A stretch of DNA of 64,000 nucleotides from JBFWVJ01 sp050246795 (GCA_050246795.1 JBFWVJ010000008.1:1-64000); one strand, 5' to 3'; counted from the first letter of the stretch, positions 1-7,014 are shown. A program made the numbers and translations. Notes: a model not told the origin generated them from the sequence alone.

Positions 1-203
1 GGGATCGCCGGCTCCTGCGCGCCAGAGGGCTGCAACTCACGGTACCGCGGCTCTTTGCAGTCACACGTCTTGCAGGTGCCCCACGGGATCTCCTCGCCGC
101 CATCAAAGCCCGCTTCGTCGGCCTCGAAGTAGTGGGCGTGGCCGCAGTTCAGACACGTCCAGTCCTTGGGCGGTTCCTGCGCGCCCTGTGAGGGGGGAGT
201 CAT
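1..203 (-). CDS. zinc-ribbon protein, C-terminus beyond window edge
   Basis: The 67 visible residues begin MTPPSQGAQEPPKDW and then carry CLNCG and, about 26 residues later, CKTCDC, a four-cysteine zinc ribbon. No stop is reached before the window edge, so the gene is partial. Its ATG overlaps the stop of the upstream gene (ATGA), which suggests translational coupling. The Pro-rich TPP start resembles linkers in the next genes. Function is unknown. Base composition is much richer in GC than in the phage core. Confidence 0.7.
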   Translation of the reverse strand, partial: MTPPSQGAQEPPKDWTCLNCGHAHYFEADEAGFDGGEEIPWGTCKTCDCKEPRYRELQPSGAQEPAI

Positions 204-421
204 CGGGTACCTCTCGCGTTCGGTGGATCGGCTGGTCCTGGCGGCGGCGTGCTCTCCGGCTGAGGCCCGAGCACGTCATGCACCCACGCCGCTAGAAAGC
301 CCAGGTTGCAATGCGGACAATCAGCGACCGCTTCGGTGTGCCCAAGGCGGTGCGCGTATCTCGCCGCGAATCGCGCCGCCGACCTCGCAGCCGGTGAGTT
401 CGGATAGTTCTGCTCTGCCAT
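200..421 (-). CDS. small protein with CPHCNLG motif
   Basis: A 73-residue protein beginning MAEQNYPNSPAARS. It has one CPHC pair near the middle and a Pro-rich tail (ESTPPPGPADPP). I chose this ATG because GGAG lies 5 bases upstream; a longer frame exists but overlaps the neighbour. Its stop overlaps the next start as ATGA. With only one CxxC, it could bind metal as a dimer, or the motif may be structural. No family recognised. Confidence 0.6.
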   Translation of the reverse strand: MAEQNYPNSPAARSAARFAARYAHRLGHTEAVADCPHCNLGFLAAWVHDVLGPQPESTPPPGPADPPNARGTR

Positions 422-423
422 CT

Positions 424-705
424 CTACTCCTGGGCGCCGTGATCGGCGCGGGCCTCGGGGGTCAAGTGAAACGCCACGCGTAAGCACCGCGAGAAGTGCC
501 ACGCATCGCTACGGTTCAGCTCCAACTGGTGCAGCCACAAGCCATCGTCCTGCGCCCCTCGCTGACACATGCGGTGGGTGTTCACGTCGCCGTCGTGCGG
601 CGCTGGCGTCGGCAGCTCACCGATGCAGATGCTGTCCTGCGACCGGACGGCGAAGCGACACTCGACATGCGGGCACCACGACGGGCGCTCCTGCCGCCAT
701 TCCAT
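424..705 (-). CDS. hypothetical protein, Cys/His rich
   Basis: A 93-residue protein with CPHVEC near the N-terminus and several further Cys and His residues (HRMCQRG, WHFSRC). A metal-binding fold is possible, but no family is recognised. The ATG directly follows the TAG of the upstream gene, and the stop lies beside the next start, so the gene sits in a tightly packed minus-strand operon. Confidence 0.6.
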   Translation of the reverse strand: MEWRQERPSWCPHVECRFAVRSQDSICIGELPTPAPHDGDVNTHRMCQRGAQDDGLWLHQLELNRSDAWHFSRCLRVAFHLTPEARADHGAQE

Positions 706-1485
706 CTACTGCTCTCCCTTCGGGCTGACCGAGGAGGACAACGCCGAGAGAAAGCGATGCACCTCGTTGATGCCGTCGTTCATCGGCTTGTACTCGCAGT
801 CGCAGGTGTCATCGCCGGGACAGTCGTCCTCATGCTCAGGGCCGTTCCACTCGACGTAGACTTCCAGCTTTTTCACAAGCTCCCGCAGGTCCGGTGATCC
901 CCCTGATGACGGAACGGAAAGAGCATTAGGCGCGACCACCGCCGAAGCTGATTCGGACGACGTTGCCACCGCGTGGAGCGCCCGTGCTATATCGTCCACG
1001 CGCACGTTGAGGCCCGTCTTTTGGGTACACCACGGCGAATGATCAATCCGGCCTTCCCGATGCGGCGTGTGGAGAATGTGGCACCAGCGGCACATGAGTT
1101 CCGGCTGGTTGTGCTGATTCAAGCCTCCGCAGATGACCCATACCTTCTCGTCGCCGTTGGCAACGTCGCGGACGTTATCTAAGTTCAACACTGCCCCTTG
1201 TCCCCCTGACGGGACGGAGGAGGAGAGGGCCGCCAGCACGATCTGCCGAATGTGCAGCGCGTCGAGACAGAAATGAATCCCAGATGCCGACTTCTGTCCC
1301 TGCTCGATTAGTCCGGCTACGATGCGTTCCGTTACCTGCTCCACGGCCCCCGGCTCCGGGGGTGTCGGCAACTCGGGGATGAAGTCATGCCCGAAGCCTC
1401 CATGCTTGCTCATCGGCGTTCCGCAGCCATCACACTTCGGCTCCGGGGGTGTCGCTACCGTCGGCACTTGGCTGTCGCTGGACAT
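706..1485 (-). CDS. mosaic zinc-binding protein with TPPEP linkers
   Basis: A 259-residue protein that looks assembled from short modules joined by repeated linkers. ATPPEP precedes CDGCGTPM near residue 18, and PTPPEP recurs near 40. ALSSSVPSGG, ALSVPSSGG and ALSSSVSPKG separate the rest. A middle module has CRWCHILH and a later WCTQ, likely zinc binding. An acidic C-terminal module has CPGDDTCDCEY. The start overlaps the upstream gene by 31 bases, so a later start is possible. Function is unknown. Confidence 0.65.
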   Translation of the reverse strand: MSSDSQVPTVATPPEPKCDGCGTPMSKHGGFGHDFIPELPTPPEPGAVEQVTERIVAGLIEQGQKSASGIHFCLDALHIRQIVLAALSSSVPSGGQGAVLNLDNVRDVANGDEKVWVICGGLNQHNQPELMCRWCHILHTPHREGRIDHSPWCTQKTGLNVRVDDIARALHAVATSSESASAVVAPNALSVPSSGGSPDLRELVKKLEVYVEWNGPEHEDDCPGDDTCDCEYKPMNDGINEVHRFLSALSSSVSPKGEQ

Positions 1486-1736
1486 TCATCGTCTCCGTTG
1501 TTGATCCACACGTCGTCCTCGCCCACGCTCACCCACCCTACGCACCCGCACTTGAGCGGCTGGCCGTCATAGAACCGGCCCCATCGATCCGTCATAGCGC
1601 CATCGTCGCCACAGCACGGGCACTCAAGAACCTGCGGCTCCGGGGGTGTCGAAGAAGAAAGAGCGTTAGACGACGCGCGTGGACGGGCGTCAGTTCCACG
1701 CGCCGAGAGATGGGGATCTACCGCATCGCCGGCCAT
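1455..1736 (-). CDS. zinc-ribbon protein with STPPEP linker
   Basis: A 93-residue protein. An N-terminal part ends in NALSSSTPPEPQ and is followed by CPCCGDDGA and, further on, LKCGCVGW, giving a four-cysteine ribbon. I placed the start at MAGDAVD because the stop of the upstream gene lies just 2 bases before that ATG; a longer Arg-rich frame upstream overlaps that gene. The C-terminus overlaps the next gene. Confidence 0.65.
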   Translation of the reverse strand: MAGDAVDPHLSARGTDARPRASSNALSSSTPPEPQVLECPCCGDDGAMTDRWGRFYDGQPLKCGCVGWVSVGEDDVWINNGDDECPATAKCRR

Positions 1737-1738
1737 CG

Positions 1739-1981
1739 CTACTTCCCGCGCTCCACGACCGTGGCGGTCATCGCGTCGGTGTCGATGTCCACCTCCAGGT
1801 ATTCGCCGTACTCGAACCACTTGTCGGTCAACTTCTCGCGGATCTGGTCTGCGCGTTTTTCCTGAAGCTGCTCGCGTTCGTCGTCGCTCAGATCGGGAAC
1901 GGACCTCAGCGCCTTCTTCACGGCATCCTCGACGCACTCGTACAGGCAGTCGGGGTCTTTCAACGTCACGCGAATCTTCAT
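1739..1981 (-). CDS. hypothetical acidic helical protein
   Basis: An 80-residue protein: a short beta-like start (MKIRVTLKDPD), a charged helix (LSDDEREQLQEKRADQIREKL), then an alternating C-terminal part (EYLEVDIDTDAMTATVVERGK). Its composition is typical of a folded small phage protein, but no family was recognised. It is followed after 2 bases by the next ATG. Confidence 0.6.
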   Translation of the reverse strand: MKIRVTLKDPDCLYECVEDAVKKALRSVPDLSDDEREQLQEKRADQIREKLTDKWFEYGEYLEVDIDTDAMTATVVERGK

Positions 1982-1991
1982 GCTCGTTGCC

Positions 1992-2132
1992 TCACAAAAC
2001 AGTGCTTGTTGCCGTTACGCAGGCTGCCGCACCTCGCGGTAGATCCTGCCGGTTCGATACGCCGTGGCTTCGTTCGCCCCCGCGCGTCGTCACGTCTTCC
2101 TGAGACTCCGGGGGTGTCGAGGGGTTAGACAT
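1992..2132 (-). CDS. small protein with STPPES start
   Basis: A 46-residue frame, MSNPSTPPESQEDV followed by a Ser/Arg-rich part. It carries the fourth copy of the TPPEP-coding repeat. Its ATG overlaps the 3' end of the upstream gene by 8 bases. It could be a remnant of a longer mosaic gene that kept only the linker. Confidence 0.45.
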   Translation of the reverse strand: MSNPSTPPESQEDVTTRGGERSHGVSNRQDLPRGAAACVTATSTVL

Positions 2133-2376
2133 GGGAGGCCTCCCTCAGAACAAGGCAGCCGTCGTAGGGCGAGAGCGCATAGTTGTACACGCCATTGCGA
2201 ATCAACTTGCCGTCCATGTCGATGATGCGCTCAGCCTGCTCGATCCAAAGGCCGGCTTCCCACTCTCCGCCCTGCTTACGCTGAAACGAGCAGACAACCG
2301 CGGTCAGCGTGCGCCCCTTGCTTGGTTTGTATCGCCTCTTTTGCATGTCCTTCTCGTCCTTCGTCGGGGGCTGCAT
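2125..2376 (-). CDS. hypothetical basic protein
   Basis: An 83-residue protein starting MQPPTKDEKD, with a basic N-terminus and a C-terminal beta-like part (WIEQAERIIDMDGKLIRNG). Its ATG shares one base with the stop codon of the membrane protein upstream. A second in-frame ATG at codon 11 is an alternative start. No family recognised. Confidence 0.6.
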   Translation of the reverse strand: MQPPTKDEKDMQKRRYKPSKGRTLTAVVCSFQRKQGGEWEAGLWIEQAERIIDMDGKLIRNGVYNYALSPYDGCLVLREASHV

Positions 2377-2813
2377 CAGTATAAGTCCTCGCTCGTCAGC
2401 ACACTGCCTAGGATTTCCAAGTTTCTTCCTGCAGCTCGCTGAATCCTCAGCCCTTCTTCCCGGTCCACGAATCTTTCCTTTGAGGTATAGAAACCCTGCT
2501 GCTCCATAGAAAGCTTACCGATATCTTGTCCAGCCTTCTTCCACTTTGAAGCAGTCTGAATGCAATCATCATGACGATGGCCACGAATGATGCGACCGTC
2601 ATCAAGGATGATGGCTGCACAGATACAGATCTCAGAATCAGATATTGGCTGGGAATCTGATAACTCAGTATCAACCCAGCGAATAATATGTAGTGCGACA
2701 ATACAAGCAGGAATAACCCATGCCCACCACTGCCACTCAAAGATTGTATGACCTGACCACACACTGACTACAAAGCCAATGATGAATCCAATTGTAAGAG
2801 GAATCAATGCCAT
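2376..2813 (-). CDS. membrane-anchored conserved phage protein
   Basis: A 145-residue protein. Residues 1-22 and 27-45 form two hydrophobic segments. The soluble part has CAAIILDDGRIIRGHRHDDC and QGFYTSKERFVDREEGLRI. As a soluble module, this HRHDDC...GF.TS..RFV.R pattern is, to my knowledge, widespread among phages and of unknown function. Here it is tethered to the membrane. SD-like AAGGAAAAG lies before the ATG. Confidence 0.7.
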   Translation of the reverse strand: MALIPLTIGFIIGFVVSVWSGHTIFEWQWWAWVIPACIVALHIIRWVDTELSDSQPISDSEICICAAIILDDGRIIRGHRHDDCIQTASKWKKAGQDIGKLSMEQQGFYTSKERFVDREEGLRIQRAAGRNLEILGSVLTSEDLY

Positions 2814-2826
2814 TGTTTTCTTTTCC

Positions 2827-2934
2827 TTAAAATCTCAGCGTAAGATAAGTCAGATATCCGATGGTCAACCAGAACGTTAGGGAGATTGGAACGACAATGC
2901 CCCACCAAACAACAGAGAGAATTCTCGTGAACAC
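2827..2934 (-). CDS. small membrane peptide, GTG start
   Basis: A 35-residue hydrophobic peptide (VVWWGIVVPISLTFW...) that would span the membrane once. It begins with GTG 10 bases after the stop of the interrupted gene upstream and has only a weak ribosome site. Kept because the hydrophobic pattern is clean and the position fits the operon; it remains tentative. Confidence 0.4.
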   Translation of the reverse strand: MFTRILSVVWWGIVVPISLTFWLTIGYLTYLTLRF

Positions 2935-2943
2935 TGTTTTTGC

Positions 2944-3183
2944 CTAGCCGATACTACTATAATGAGCATTAATACCTATCTCACTAAGTGCATAGTAGAT
3001 TCTGTCGGTTACTGGACGAGTCACTGAATGCTTTACTGTGGACACTAGCATTTTGTCGTCACGACCTGCAGATATATCGCCTACTAAAGTTCACAGAATC
3101 TCAGCCTCTCCTCTCGTCATCGTGAGCACCACCATATCAGGCGGCTGAGGAACCGGAGGAGCCTTGATAATCTTTGCTTCCAT
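2944..3183 (-). pseudogene. small conserved phage protein interrupted by in-frame TGA
   Basis: The frame opens MEAKIIKAPPVPQPPD, continues VVLTMTRGEAEIL, meets TGA at 3093-3091, then stays open for 48 more codons (TLVGDISAGRDDK...VTDRIYYALSEIGIN) to a TAG. The part after the TGA has the expected ending of the family (TD.IYYAL...G). A paralogue with the same MxxxIIK.PP.P..D start lies at 4906-5223. Either a nonsense mutation (CGA to TGA is one change), a sequence error, or readthrough. Confidence 0.65.
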
Positions 3184-3214
3184 GATATTTTCCTTTCGTT
3201 GTTAAGTGAATGTT

Positions 3215-3260
3215 GCTCCGTGAAAGGAGCCCGCCGGGATCGTTCGGCGGTTTCTCTTTT
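3215..3260 (+). terminator. plus-strand intrinsic terminator in a minus-strand region
   Basis: Two adjacent hairpins, GCTCC/GGAGC and CCGCCG/CGGCGG (8-base loop), are followed by TTTCTCTTTT. The T-rich tail is on the plus strand, although every neighbouring gene is on the minus strand. It may end antisense or leader-type RNA. A weak promoter-like TTGATA...TGATATTTT lies just upstream (3164-3191). Confidence 0.5.
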
Positions 3261-3634
3261 ATTCGGGTCATCGCTCCACCTAGAGCAGGACCATCATCAG
3301 AAGATGTGGCGCTCCGGCTTAGCTCGCCTACTTTGTAGGGTGCTCGTGTGGCTACCCTTTATGATGAGAATGGGAAAGGCTCATCGACTTTCCGGCATCC
3401 TCTGTTAAGAGCGAACGATTTGGCAGACGGGCTGAAGGAAATCCGATATCTGCTTCATACCTTTATCCTCAGCTCGGACTCTGTATTGTCGTTCCTTTTA
3501 TTGCTGGCGGAGAGTTGTAAGCCGCAGCCGTTAACCCTCTCCCTTACTGCTACGTGCAGCCAGCGGTTTTCATAGTTGTCTGTGGGTTGGAATTATGGCC
3601 CATCTATGGAAGTGAAACATCTTTTCGCAGAGAA
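3261..3634. other. non-coding gap with a folded element at 3503-3564
   Basis: No convincing gene on either strand. The stretch 3503-3564 can fold as a junction: outer stem GCTGGC/GCCAGC, inner stem GGAGAG/CTCTCC, and a short CTGC/GCAG hairpin. It ends 71 bases from the stop of the RapZ-like gene. It could be a small RNA, a 3' UTR structure or part of a replication origin; nothing in the sequence decides. Confidence 0.4.
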
Positions 3635-4039
3635 TTACAAAACCTTCACCTGATACCCCAGCTTAGTCAGTTCTCTGGAAACAATCGCACAGCTGGCCAC
3701 ACTTCGGGTCTGTCCCCATGCACACAAGAATCCTATCTTGAAGGGCTCACCATATGGATCCTTCTTGTGAGAACGGCGAGCCTCGATTCTCTCCAGTGCC
3801 TGCACGATCTGATCAACCATCAGCGCGAATACATGAGGAGCGAATTCCTGCATCTCGTTCTGAAGGTCCAAGTTCTTCCCGCCCTTGCCTGAGTGCTTCA
3901 ACCCATGCTCAGGAACACAGCGACAGTCGATGAAATAATCAGCCTGAGGAATCGTGTAATGGTTGTACGGAGAGTTCAGTTTCTTCACGCCATGTGAGAA
4001 GAGTTCTAACCGGAGACTTGGGTGTGGTGTAGTACTCAT
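3635..4039 (-). CDS. RapZ C-terminal domain-like protein
   Basis: A 134-residue protein. It has an early FIDCRCVPEH segment, a Gly-rich LKHSGKGGKNLDL, and a late LCAWGQTRSVAS loop. This pattern (DxRxxPNP-like strand, then a C.xGxHRSV phosphate-binding-like loop) matches the C-terminal domain of the RNase adapter RapZ/YvcJ, without its N-terminal NTPase domain. In bacteria that domain binds small RNA and a sensor kinase. The assignment rests on motif resemblance only. Confidence 0.5.
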   Translation of the reverse strand: MSTTPHPSLRLELFSHGVKKLNSPYNHYTIPQADYFIDCRCVPEHGLKHSGKGGKNLDLQNEMQEFAPHVFALMVDQIVQALERIEARRSHKKDPYGEPFKIGFLCAWGQTRSVASCAIVSRELTKLGYQVKVL

Positions 4040-4051
4040 CGTTTCTCTTTT

Positions 4052-4234
4052 CTAATGCTCCGTGAATTCCGAGACGATGAAGTTATCGAACTTGGAAACT
4101 CGATGAGATAGCTCGCTCTCAGCGAGATCGTCCAGCATGTCAGCGAGCACATCGTTCGGAAGATGTGGAATCTCTGCCATCAGAATCTCTAGCGCCCTCT
4201 CCCTTTTGATTCTCTGCGTTGTCTTGTAGCTCAC
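4052..4234 (-). CDS. hypothetical helical protein, GTG start
   Basis: A 60-residue protein (VSYKTTQRIKRERAL...LADMLDDLAESEL). I chose GTG because GGAG lies 7 bases upstream and because it overlaps the stop of the preceding small frame (GTGA), the coupling style used throughout this arm. A longer ATG frame at 4273 is the alternative. Likely all-helical; no family recognised. Confidence 0.55.
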   Translation of the reverse strand: MSYKTTQRIKRERALEILMAEIPHLPNDVLADMLDDLAESELSHRVSKFDNFIVSEFTEH

Positions 4235-4335
4235 GACGATTCTCCGGATATAACCTCGGCAGTCGACCAGCATTCAGCTGCTGACGAGCAAAGAGGCGTG
4301 TAAGTTTTAGGGTTGACTTTCTTACTACGAAACAT
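4231..4335 (-). CDS. tiny ORF, uncertain
   Basis: A 34-codon frame, MFRSKKVNPKTY..., coupled by GTGA to the next gene but without a clear ribosome site. A competing frame starts at 4379 (MKVTNGVWVTVDNIP), coupled by ATGA to the secreted-protein gene, and would run to 4140 across the downstream gene. Only one of the two is likely real, and the sequence does not decide. Confidence 0.3.
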   Translation of the reverse strand: MFRSKKVNPKTYTPLCSSAAECWSTAEVISGESS

Positions 4336-4375
4336 GGGATGTTATCTACTGTAACCCAAACCCCATTCGTTACCT

Positions 4376-4702
4376 TCATGGTTTCCACGCAATCACAAGT
4401 GACTCGGCAATCTCCCACTTCTGTGGTTCCAGTCGGTGCTCACCTCTCAAGATATGAAAGATCACGGAGCAGCCCACCCCATCCGGAGATTCCTGTGGCA
4501 GAGGGAGCCTGAACACGACAGCTTTTGACTGCTCGGGTTGAATCTCAAACTCGTCAACTGCTTGGAACCACAACGCCTGTTCGTCAGCACAGTTGTACTC
4601 GATCCAGATCCCTTTGTTGTCCGGATGAGGAGTCCACGAAATCTCCCATCGATCAGGAGGAACAGAGACTGCGAGCAGAACAGATACGAGGAAAGCGATC
4701 AT
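4376..4702 (-). CDS. secreted protein with signal peptide
   Basis: A 108-residue protein. A short hydrophobic N-terminus (MIAFLVSVLLAVSV) precedes a soluble beta-rich domain with two Cys (YNCADEQ, GVGCSV), which would suit periplasmic oxidation. It is likely exported to the periplasm. Phages use such proteins in superinfection exclusion or envelope remodelling, but nothing here fixes the role. Confidence 0.65.
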   Translation of the reverse strand: MIAFLVSVLLAVSVPPDRWEISWTPHPDNKGIWIEYNCADEQALWFQAVDEFEIQPEQSKAVVFRLPLPQESPDGVGCSVIFHILRGEHRLEPQKWEIAESLVIAWKP

Positions 4703-4708
4703 CCTTTT

Positions 4709-4900
4709 CTACTCCGGAGGTGGCAATGGTTCCCACGCCAGCAGGTGAATGGTTGTCCAGTTATCGTTGTCGATCTCGGATTTGTGATACTCACACAAAG
4801 GGTATTGACCTTCACATCCGATAAGCGGGGTGTCGGGTCTGCCCCGCAGAGTTGCTACTCCGATAGCTGGAGAAGATTGACAACCGATAGCGCACTGCAT
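4709..4900 (-). CDS. Cys-containing small protein
   Basis: A 63-residue protein with Cys at positions 3, 7, 29 and 36 (MQCAIGC ... IGCEGQYPLCEYH), which could bind metal. It ends LLAWEPLPPPE, just 6 bases before the next ATG. No family recognised. Confidence 0.55.
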   Translation of the reverse strand: MQCAIGCQSSPAIGVATLRGRPDTPLIGCEGQYPLCEYHKSEIDNDNWTTIHLLAWEPLPPPE

Positions 4901-4905
4901 TCTAG

Positions 4906-5223
4906 TTATCTCCGTCCGCCAGCTCCCAACAACTCACTACGAAGTCGGGAACTGATGCCTGTCAACATCAACCGCAGTGACTCAGCACCAGCAGGCCACG
5001 CTGCGTAAGCAGCCGCATCAGCCTTCGTGTAGACCGACATCTCTATAATCTTATCACCAACCAGACTTTCTGTAACAGATGTGGCTGGTTGCATCGGGCC
5101 GTAGTGCATCGTCTGGCTGATCGACGCGATCGCATGCGCCTCTTCATGAGTGAGTTCCAGAATCACCTTTTGAATTGGATCTGGTGGAGGAATCGGAGCT
5201 CTCTTTACGATTGTGACTTTCAT
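4906..5223 (-). CDS. small conserved phage protein, paralogue of 2944-3183
   Basis: A 105-residue protein that opens MKVTIVKRAPIPPPDP and continues VILELTHEEAHAIASI, matching the start and spacing of the interrupted gene at 2944-3183 (IIKAPPVPQPPD...EAEIL). The N-terminal modules are therefore duplicated within the arm, while the C-terminal halves differ. Function is unknown. Confidence 0.65.
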   Translation of the reverse strand: MKVTIVKRAPIPPPDPIQKVILELTHEEAHAIASISQTMHYGPMQPATSVTESLVGDKIIEMSVYTKADAAAYAAWPAGAESLRLMLTGISSRLRSELLGAGGRR

Positions 5224-5225
5224 CT

Positions 5226-5471
5226 TCAGTTCCTCACACCCTTTACAGTGATGTTGAGATCAACAAGATAGAAGATTCTTTCGATGCTTCCCTGATAATC
5301 TTGAACCGAGAAGTGACCCGAAGCGTCTGAGAGACAGATACGAGTACCCTCTGTTGTTTTGATGTAGGTATGACTGTTGTTCCTGGTCGATCGAACAGCC
5401 TGACCTTTCTCTACTTCAGACCAAACCAAAAATTTGGGCTGCTCGGAAAAAATAACATTCACAGTAACCAT
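5226..5471 (-). CDS. hypothetical beta-rich protein
   Basis: An 81-residue protein of alternating hydrophobic pattern (MVTVNVIFSEQPKFLVW...RIFYLVDLNITVKG), probably a small beta barrel or sandwich. It is closely packed with the genes on both sides. No family recognised. Confidence 0.6.
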   Translation of the reverse strand: MVTVNVIFSEQPKFLVWSEVEKGQAVRSTRNNSHTYIKTTEGTRICLSDASGHFSVQDYQGSIERIFYLVDLNITVKGVRN

Positions 5472-5483
5472 TCTTCTTTCCTC

Positions 5484-5834
5484 CTACTGTTGTTCGGGGT
5501 GAAAGCTTGTGGGCTCAGGGGCGTCAGGAAAGAAGTCACCGAGTTTTCCCTTCAGGTTTGACTGGTCTGCAGTCTCACGGTAATAGACTGCTCTGTCGGT
5601 GACTCGGATGAGAGATGCGAACTCTATAACGTGATCGTCATCCGCCACCTTGAATGGGCCTTCAAGAAACGGAGGCACTCCACCTGAAACCGTGCCGACA
5701 ATCCTCATCAGGTCTTTCATCGACCCCGAAACGTGGTGTAAAACTATCCTCTTTTCCGGCGCAGATATCTCAGGGAAGTGCGGGCTTATGCCTGGCAGAA
5801 GAAGCTGCTGCTCACCGATTTGCATCTCACCCAT
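5484..5834 (-). CDS. hypothetical protein
   Basis: A 116-residue protein with no recognised motif; it contains a short Gly/Pro stretch (TVSGGVPPFLEGPF) and YYRETADQSN near the end. The ATG overlaps the 3' end of the upstream gene by 8 bases, which suggests coupled translation. Confidence 0.6.
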   Translation of the reverse strand: MGEMQIGEQQLLLPGISPHFPEISAPEKRIVLHHVSGSMKDLMRIVGTVSGGVPPFLEGPFKVADDDHVIEFASLIRVTDRAVYYRETADQSNLKGKLGDFFPDAPEPTSFHPEQQ

Positions 5835-6420
5835 TCAGCATCCTCATCAGTTCTATCTCTTCCTGGTTACGCCCCCATTCGCTGGTGTTCGGGCTCGTGT
5901 TCCCGAGCGGGGGCTTCTCGCTCCACCTGCGGGAGTGAAGTCGGTTCAACCTCGCGAGCCGGTGTTGCCTCAGCCGGTTCGGCATAAATGGTTTTAATAT
6001 GCTTTCCAATGTCCATGATGCTTGTTCCTCCGTTGCAATGCCGTAACGTTTAGCGATAGCTGCGAGTTCTATTGGATAGACCAGTTTATTCGGCCCAGCC
6101 CACAGCTTTTTAGGGTAGGCAAACTCCGCCCGGTATCCGTCTTCATGTTCTTCGATGCGTCCCCACAGCCACACCTCTCCGTGTATCTGTGCATTCTCTT
6201 CCCGAAGACGATCAAGGGTTTTGAATGCGTGTATACCACCACTGCGATAGTTGTGGTACGCTGGGCGAGCAATCATCGGAGCATCGATGGGCCACTGATG
6301 GTGATCGTCGTTCAGGGAGTGGAGATGTCCATCAGGATGATATGCTGAGTTCTTGAAGTTATACCAGAACCGATACCCAACAATCGGCTGGATGAAATCA
6401 GGAGTGAATGGTGCGGACAT
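5827..6420 (-). CDS. conserved phage protein with GIHAFK and LWGRIEEHEDGYRAE motifs
   Basis: A 197-residue protein. Residues 10-125 include VGYRFW, RSGGIHAFKTLD, VWLWGRIEEHEDGYRAE and FAYPKKLW. This order (an aromatic start, a C/GGI.AFK core, then GxVxLWGxVxEHExGYRAExAYP) is a pattern I know from many phage hypothetical proteins. The C-terminal 60 residues are basic and poorly conserved in pattern. Function is unknown. AGGAAAAACC precedes the ATG. Confidence 0.65.
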   Translation of the reverse strand: MSAPFTPDFIQPIVGYRFWYNFKNSAYHPDGHLHSLNDDHHQWPIDAPMIARPAYHNYRSGGIHAFKTLDRLREENAQIHGEVWLWGRIEEHEDGYRAEFAYPKKLWAGPNKLVYPIELAAIAKRYGIATEEQASWTLESILKPFMPNRLRQHRLARLNRLHSRRWSEKPPLGNTSPNTSEWGRNQEEIELMRMLNG

Positions 6421-6428
6421 GGTTTTTC

Positions 6429-6596
6429 CTACTCCAACTTGCTCTGCTCATGCGCCTCGCACGCAGAGCGGAGGATCTGTATCAGGAGAATACTAATCGC
6501 TCCTACGAATAGAAGCCAGATCCATCCACCGAAAGTAATCCCACTAATCATCCCAGGCAGCCAGAGGATGATAAGAATCATGGCGACTTCAGTCAT
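6429..6596 (-). CDS. small membrane protein
   Basis: A 55-residue protein with two hydrophobic stretches (MILIILWLPGMISG and IWLLFVGAISILLI). The start was set at the ATG with GGAGAAAAAG upstream; longer in-frame starts lack a ribosome site. It belongs to a run of tiny membrane peptides in this arm. Confidence 0.6.
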   Translation of the reverse strand: MTEVAMILIILWLPGMISGITFGGWIWLLFVGAISILLIQILRSACEAHEQSKLE

Positions 6597-6723
6597 TCTT
6601 TTTCTCCGTAAATGTTGTATCAGGGGAGGGGCGGTTGACCGGGGTTGATATCCAGCCACTACGAAGGATATCAGTTTCAGTTAACGATACCCCTCCCCGG
6701 ATCTCTTAGAAGTGTGGGTAAAT

Positions 6724-6837
6724 TTACCTCTTGATTCCTATCCAAACACCAATACAGTAACAGAACAGCCCCCAAAATGGGAACAGAACTGCGATGATCA
6801 GGCAAGCGGTGTTATGAAGGTTGATTTCAGGAGCCAT
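6724..6837 (-). CDS. single-span membrane peptide
   Basis: A 37-residue peptide (MAPEINLHNTACLIIAVLFPFWGLF...), with one long hydrophobic segment and a basic end (GIKR). It follows 9 bases after the stop of the 25-residue frame upstream. Confidence 0.5.
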   Translation of the reverse strand: MAPEINLHNTACLIIAVLFPFWGLFCYCIGVWIGIKR

Positions 6838-6846
6838 GATCAGCCT

Positions 6847-6924
6847 TCAATAAGGAAAAAGCTTTCCTCCTTCAAGGAGAACATCTTCCAGTTGGTCGAG
6901 GACTTTCCGGACTTTGACTCTCAT
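6847..6924 (-). CDS. 25-residue charged peptide
   Basis: MRVKVRKVLDQLEDVLLEGG..., an amphipathic peptide with a good ribosome site (GGAGAAAAAG) directly before its ATG. The ribosome site is the main evidence, because the frame is very short. Confidence 0.4.
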   Translation of the reverse strand: MRVKVRKVLDQLEDVLLEGGKLFPY

Positions 6925-6984
6925 CTTTTTCTCCGAGCTAAGTTACTGTAACCAAAGGGGTTAGGGTCTTACTGAAAAAAGAGC

Positions 6985-7014
6985 TTGACTTCAAAGGTCG
7001 AAAGGTGATATGAT
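6985..7014 (+). promoter_or_regulatory. promoter P1 of the shared family
   Basis: TTGACT, an 18-base spacer ending TGA, then TATGAT; an extended -10 (TGnTATGAT). It points along the plus strand, against all flanking genes, and is followed 30 bases later by a strong terminator. The same architecture occurs at 15120, 15534, 22655 and 47979. Confidence 0.7.

Larger units (their letters stand above)
1351..2119. repeat. four dispersed 16-17 bp copies encoding the STPPEP linker
   Basis: The plus-strand sequence CTCCGGGGGTGTCG recurs at 1351-1367, 1438-1454, 1635-1651 and 2104-2119. The first three also share CGG before it. On the coding (minus) strand it reads as TPPEP or TPPES in three different genes. 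The same codons recur where Pro synonyms could vary, so the DNA itself looks copied rather than converged. Confidence 0.8.

Noticed and set aside
4140..4379. 79-codon frame MKVTNGVWVTVDN... on the minus strand
   Set aside because: It is coupled to its upstream gene, but its second half is the shadow of the better frame 4052-4234 and has low-complexity codons. Its first third could still be a real short peptide.
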